The position numbers and the translations under genes are program-made. Positions 41,321 to 43,879 of a stretch of 43,879 nucleotides of DNA are shown here, one piece after another (position 1 is the first letter of the stretch; every line of letters starts with the position of its first letter). The stretch is from the NCBI RefSeq assembly GCF_002154605.1, contig NZ_MUNE01000369.1, positions 1-43,879 on the forward strand, written 5' to 3'. The DNA comes from Streptomyces milbemycinicus. Lineage in GTDB: Bacteria; Actinomycetota; Actinomycetes; Streptomycetales; Streptomycetaceae. The notes beneath the pieces are model-generated. The model saw nothing but the letters and a program-made list of their open reading frames with translations. It was not told where the DNA came from and made no database searches.

Positions 41321-41943
41321 CCCGGTCCGAAACTCACACGACGAACGCCAACTTGTTGGTGCTGCATGCCCTGCGTTGCGCCGGCGCCGCCGGCCCCGCC
41401 CGCCTCCACGCGTTCACGGGACTCGACGAGTCCGATGTCGAGTCCGAGCTCATCGATCTCGGGGCCGAGGGCCTCGTCACGCGGATGTCCGGCGACATGC
41501 CCTGCTGGCTGCTCACGGATACCGGCCGCGCCGCCGACGCCGAGCGCATCACCGACGAACTCACCTCGGCCAACGCCCGCGGAGCCGTTGAGGCGGCATT
41601 CGATCGGTTTCTCGTACTCAACCCGGAACTGCTCGACCTCTGCGCGGCATGGCAACTCCGCACCGTCGACGGCATCATGAACGCCAACGACCACAGCGAC
41701 CCCGTCTACGACTCCCGGGTCCTCGACCGATTCGCCGATCTCGACCGCCGCGCCGCCCCCGTCTGTGCCGAGCTGTCCGCGGCACTGCCCCGATTCGGCC
41801 GTTACCGCGACCGCCTCGCCGGAGCCCTCGATCGCGCCGCCTCCGGCGCGCTGGAGTACGTGACCGACAGCACCGCCTCGTATCACACCGTATGGGCGGA
41901 GCTGCACGAAGACCTGCTCGCCACCCTCGGGATGCGGCGATGA
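41317..41943 (+). CDS. Winged-helix regulator-like protein paired with PPDK-like gene
   Basis: This 208-residue protein starts at ATG 41317. Residues about 10-75 look like a winged helix (NLLVLHALRCAGAAGPARLH, ESDVESELIDLGAEGLVTRM then PCWLLTDTGRAADAERI). The remaining residues form a helical domain with conserved-looking LNPELLDLCAAWQLR and RYRDRLAGALDRAASG, ending VWAELHEDLLATLGMRR. The stop overlaps the next start by four bases (ATGA at 41940), so the two are translated together in equal amounts. It could be a regulatory or acceptor subunit of the PPDK-like enzyme. I recognise no named family. Confidence 0.68.
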   Translation: MTRSETHTTNANLLVLHALRCAGAAGPARLHAFTGLDESDVESELIDLGAEGLVTRMSGDMPCWLLTDTGRAADAERITDELTSANARGAVEAAFDRFLVLNPELLDLCAAWQLRTVDGIMNANDHSDPVYDSRVLDRFADLDRRAAPVCAELSAALPRFGRYRDRLAGALDRAASGALEYVTDSTASYHTVWAELHEDLLATLGMRR

Positions 41944-43625
41944 GATGGGTTCGCGCGATCTCCTCCCAGGTCGAGGAGGCGGCGGAGACTCTGGGAGGCA
42001 AGGCAGTCGGCCTGGTCCTCCTGCACCGCCTCGGGTTGCCGGTGCCGGCCGGGTTCGTCATCACCACACAGGCATGCCGTGCCTTCCTACGGGACGGACG
42101 TCTGCCCGACGGACTCGACGACGAACTCGCGACGGCCATCGCCGACCTCGAAGTCACCGCCGGGCGCTCCTTCGGTGGACCGAGGAGGCCGCTGGCGGTC
42201 TCCGTGCGCTCTGGGGCCGGCGTGTCGATGCCCGGCATGATGAGCACGATCCTCAACCTCGGCCTCACGACCGAAGCCACCGCGGGCCTTGCGGTCGAGA
42301 CGGGCGACCGGCCGTTCGCACTGAACTCGCGGCTGCGCTTCCTGTCGAGCTTCGCCTCCGCGGTCACGAACGCGGACGCGGGCGGCGTAGGCAACGCGAG
42401 CGACGCGGGCGACGCGGGCGACGCGGGCGACGCGGGAGTCGGCCACGGAGAAGATCCCGGGCGAGGAACGAAGGACGAGGAAACGCGCCTCGCCGATGCG
42501 ATGAAGGCAATCGAGGAATTCGTTCGACAACGGAGCGGACAGCCGATCCCCGACGACGCGACCCGCCAGCTGGCGTCGGCGGTCGAGGCCGTGTTCTCGT
42601 CCTGGGACACACCACGCGCACGAACTTATCGCGCGTTGCACGACATCCCGCACGACCTCGGAACGGCCGTGATCGTCCAGACGATGGTGTTCGGGAACCG
42701 CGACGACCACAGCGGCACCGGAGTCGCGTTCAGCCGCGATCCCAACACCGGTGAGAACATCCCATTCGGCGAAGTCCTTTTCGGGCACCAAGGAGAAGAC
42801 GTCGTCTCCGGCAGATCGACGACCCGCCCGCTGCGCGAACTCGCCGAGCGGGAGCCCGCGGTATGGGCGGAGCTGCTCGACGCCCTGAACCGGATCGAAG
42901 GACACTACCGCGACTCCTGCTACATCGAATTCACGTTCCAAGCCGGGGAGTTGTGGGTCCTTCAGGTCAGGCCCGGCCGGTTCGTCGGAGGTGCCGCGGT
43001 GCGCGTGGCCACCGAACTCGCCGAGGAGCGGGTCATCGGACGGCACGAAGCGCTGCTCAGGATCTCGCCGAGACATCTGCGGCAGGTCCGCACGCCACGT
43101 ATAGCGTCCTCCGAGGAGGCCGACGTCTTCGCCCGGGGCCTCGGCGCCTGCCCCGGTGTCGCGGTCGGCCACGTGGCGACCACGGCGGACCGAGCGGTAC
43201 GCATGGCCCAAGGCGGTGCCCTGGTCGTCCTGGTGCGCCCGGAGACCTCTCCCCATGACATGCACGGCCTCGCCGCCGCCACGGGAATCGTCACCGCTCG
43301 CGGCGGCCCGGCCAGCCACGCCGCGGTCGTCGCACGAGCCATGGAAAGGCCCGCGGTCGTGGGCATCGCCGGCCTGACCGTCGATGCCGGCAACGGCACC
43401 GTCACGGCCGGCGGGCGCACCATCGGCGACGGCACCCTCATCACCATCGACGGGACGAGTGGCGAGGTCGTCCTCGGCCGCCCCCGCATCGTCGCGAACG
43501 CGGCCGACGAGCACCTCCACCGACTGCTGGCATGGGCCGACGACACATCGGGGGACCACTCCCGACGCGGCGAATCCCAGCGGCTCGAAGCGGCCCATGC
43601 CGCACTGCGAGCGTCGGGCGCCTGA
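41940..43625 (+). CDS. PPDK-like ATP-grasp and phosphohistidine-domain protein lacking PEP barrel
   Basis: This 561-residue protein has the nucleotide-binding half of pyruvate phosphate dikinase: LGGKAVGLVLLHRLGLPVPA, LAVSVRSGAGVSMPGMMSTI (catalytic Arg), GTAVIVQTMVFGNRD, then GVAFSRDPNTGENIPFGEVL and YIEFTFQAGELWVLQVRPGR (metal-binding Glu and Gln). The swivelling phosphohistidine domain follows, with TARGGPASHAAVVARAMERP carrying the acceptor His. The sequence ends about 75 residues later, where PPDK has some 350 more residues of PEP/pyruvate-binding barrel. An Asp-Ala-Gly repeat loop (residues about 155-166) interrupts the ATP-grasp part. It should autophosphorylate its His from ATP, but the final acceptor is unknown. 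It is coupled to the gene before it and 49 bases from the phosphatase gene. Confidence 0.85.
   Translation: MRWVRAISSQVEEAAETLGGKAVGLVLLHRLGLPVPAGFVITTQACRAFLRDGRLPDGLDDELATAIADLEVTAGRSFGGPRRPLAVSVRSGAGVSMPGMMSTILNLGLTTEATAGLAVETGDRPFALNSRLRFLSSFASAVTNADAGGVGNASDAGDAGDAGDAGVGHGEDPGRGTKDEETRLADAMKAIEEFVRQRSGQPIPDDATRQLASAVEAVFSSWDTPRARTYRALHDIPHDLGTAVIVQTMVFGNRDDHSGTGVAFSRDPNTGENIPFGEVLFGHQGEDVVSGRSTTRPLRELAEREPAVWAELLDALNRIEGHYRDSCYIEFTFQAGELWVLQVRPGRFVGGAAVRVATELAEERVIGRHEALLRISPRHLRQVRTPRIASSEEADVFARGLGACPGVAVGHVATTADRAVRMAQGGALVVLVRPETSPHDMHGLAAATGIVTARGGPASHAAVVARAMERPAVVGIAGLTVDAGNGTVTAGGRTIGDGTLITIDGTSGEVVLGRPRIVANAADEHLHRLLAWADDTSGDHSRRGESQRLEAAHAALRASGA
42402..42437. repeat. Four 9-bp tandem repeats in PPDK-like gene
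   Basis: GACGCGGGC three times, then GACGCGGGA, in frame and encoding Asp-Ala-Gly four times. They sit in a surface loop inserted in the ATP-grasp region. The unit length keeps the frame when copies are gained or lost. Confidence 0.9.
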
Positions 43626-43674
43626 TGGCCAGGAAGACATGGAAGACAAGGAAGGCCCTGAAAGGAGATCGGCG

Positions 43675-43879
43675 ATGCCGACTCGGCACGTGTATCTGGT
43701 ACGGCACGGAGCAGCGGACCCGTTCGGCGAGCTGACCGACATCGGGCAGTGGCAGTCGGAACTGCTCGGGCGGCGCCTGGCCGCACTTCCGATCGACGCG
43801 GTGTGGCATTCCCCCCTCCCCAGGGCGGTGCGGTGCGCGCAGATCGTCGGCAGGCACCTCCCGCACGCCGGCGTGCGGG
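43675..43879 (+). CDS. Histidine phosphatase superfamily protein, partial
   Basis: ATG 43675 has AAAGGAGAT upstream. The opening MPTRHVYLVRHGAADPFGEL contains the RHG motif with the catalytic histidine of the phosphoglycerate-mutase/histidine-phosphatase superfamily. LTDIGQWQSELLGRRLAALP and VWHSPLPRAVRCAQIVGRHL (the S-x-L-x-R-A region) are standard. The window ends at codon 68, so the second His is not seen. The superfamily includes SixA-type phosphohistidine phosphatases. The position after a phosphohistidine-forming protein makes that an attractive but unproven role. Confidence 0.88.
   Translation, partial: MPTRHVYLVRHGAADPFGELTDIGQWQSELLGRRLAALPIDAVWHSPLPRAVRCAQIVGRHLPHAGVR

Noticed and set aside
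42087..43742. 551-codon minus-strand frame across the PPDK-like gene
   Set aside because: It is antisense to clear PPDK motifs and has shadow-type composition.
1..43879. CRISPR array
   Set aside because: The only short tandem repeats are 7, 9, 12 and 16 bases without unique spacers, and no cas gene motifs were seen.
1..43879. tRNA, rRNA or integrase attachment sites
   Set aside because: No tRNA-like cloverleaf with a TTCRANNC loop and no rRNA stretch was recognised. Without them an att site cannot be argued.

Overview
The window is very GC-rich, codes with strong third-position G/C bias, uses many GTG and TTG starts, and carries gene families typical of Streptomyces: GlxA/AraC and HxlR regulators, a PASTA-less Ser/Thr kinase, DUF6247 and DUF6192 proteins, and the IS630, ISKra4, IS1380 and IS5 relatives common in streptomycetes. 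It is best read as an accessory region, probably a chromosome arm, of a Streptomyces or close relative. Roughly half of the recognisable genes are intact single-gene or two-gene units. The rest are decaying pseudogenes and fragments of at least eight different transposases, so repeated insertion, deletion and gene fusion have shaped the stretch.

Region 1 (1-8.4 kb): a frameshifted TetX-like FAD monooxygenase, then an IS5-family transposase gene that is itself split by an IS110-family element, all landed in the 3' end of a GNAT acetyltransferase. The non-coding left end of the IS110 element holds a candidate bridge RNA whose two target-guide segments match the left and right flanks of this very insertion. 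IS1380, DUF6192 and IstB remnants follow, with an intact isochorismatase-like hydrolase and an unknown acidic protein.
Region 2 (8.4-11.6 kb): intact RidA/HxlR divergent pair, then a GlxA-type regulator followed by a type I GAPDH.
Region 3 (11.6-16 kb): a two-gene WXG/LXG-like secretion-type pair between fragments of a GRAM protein, a serine recombinase, IS5, an alcohol dehydrogenase pseudogene and an integrase.
Region 4 (16-24.4 kb): a membrane Ser/Thr kinase whose 3' end is fused to a TetR fragment, an LRV-repeat protein with a cysteine cluster, an MFS exporter, and an XRE-cupin regulator divergent from a methyltransferase and a DinB-like protein.
Region 5 (24.4-29.2 kb): an LRR protein with a possible SUKH-like C-terminus, a compact three-gene overlapping operon that looks like an unusual toxin-antitoxin cassette (duplicated small domain protein, DUF6247, RelE-like partner) with its own palindrome and terminator, and an exported serine hydrolase.
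Region 6 (29.5-39.8 kb): TetR/SDR, VOC, SDR, MmyB-type HTH with a divergent alpha/beta hydrolase, a coiled-coil winged-helix protein, YciI, and numerous pseudogenes (sigma factor broken by a 7-bp duplication, ISKra4, IS630, ISL3, hydrolase, VOC and AraC remnants).
Region 7 (39.8 kb-end): an extended TetR-like regulator divergent from an operon encoding a winged-helix protein, a two-domain PPDK-like ATP-grasp/phosphohistidine protein lacking the PEP barrel, and a histidine-phosphatase-superfamily protein cut by the window end. Together these suggest a phosphohistidine kinase/phosphatase module with an unknown acceptor.

All family names come from reading the translated sequence by eye; no database search was run.
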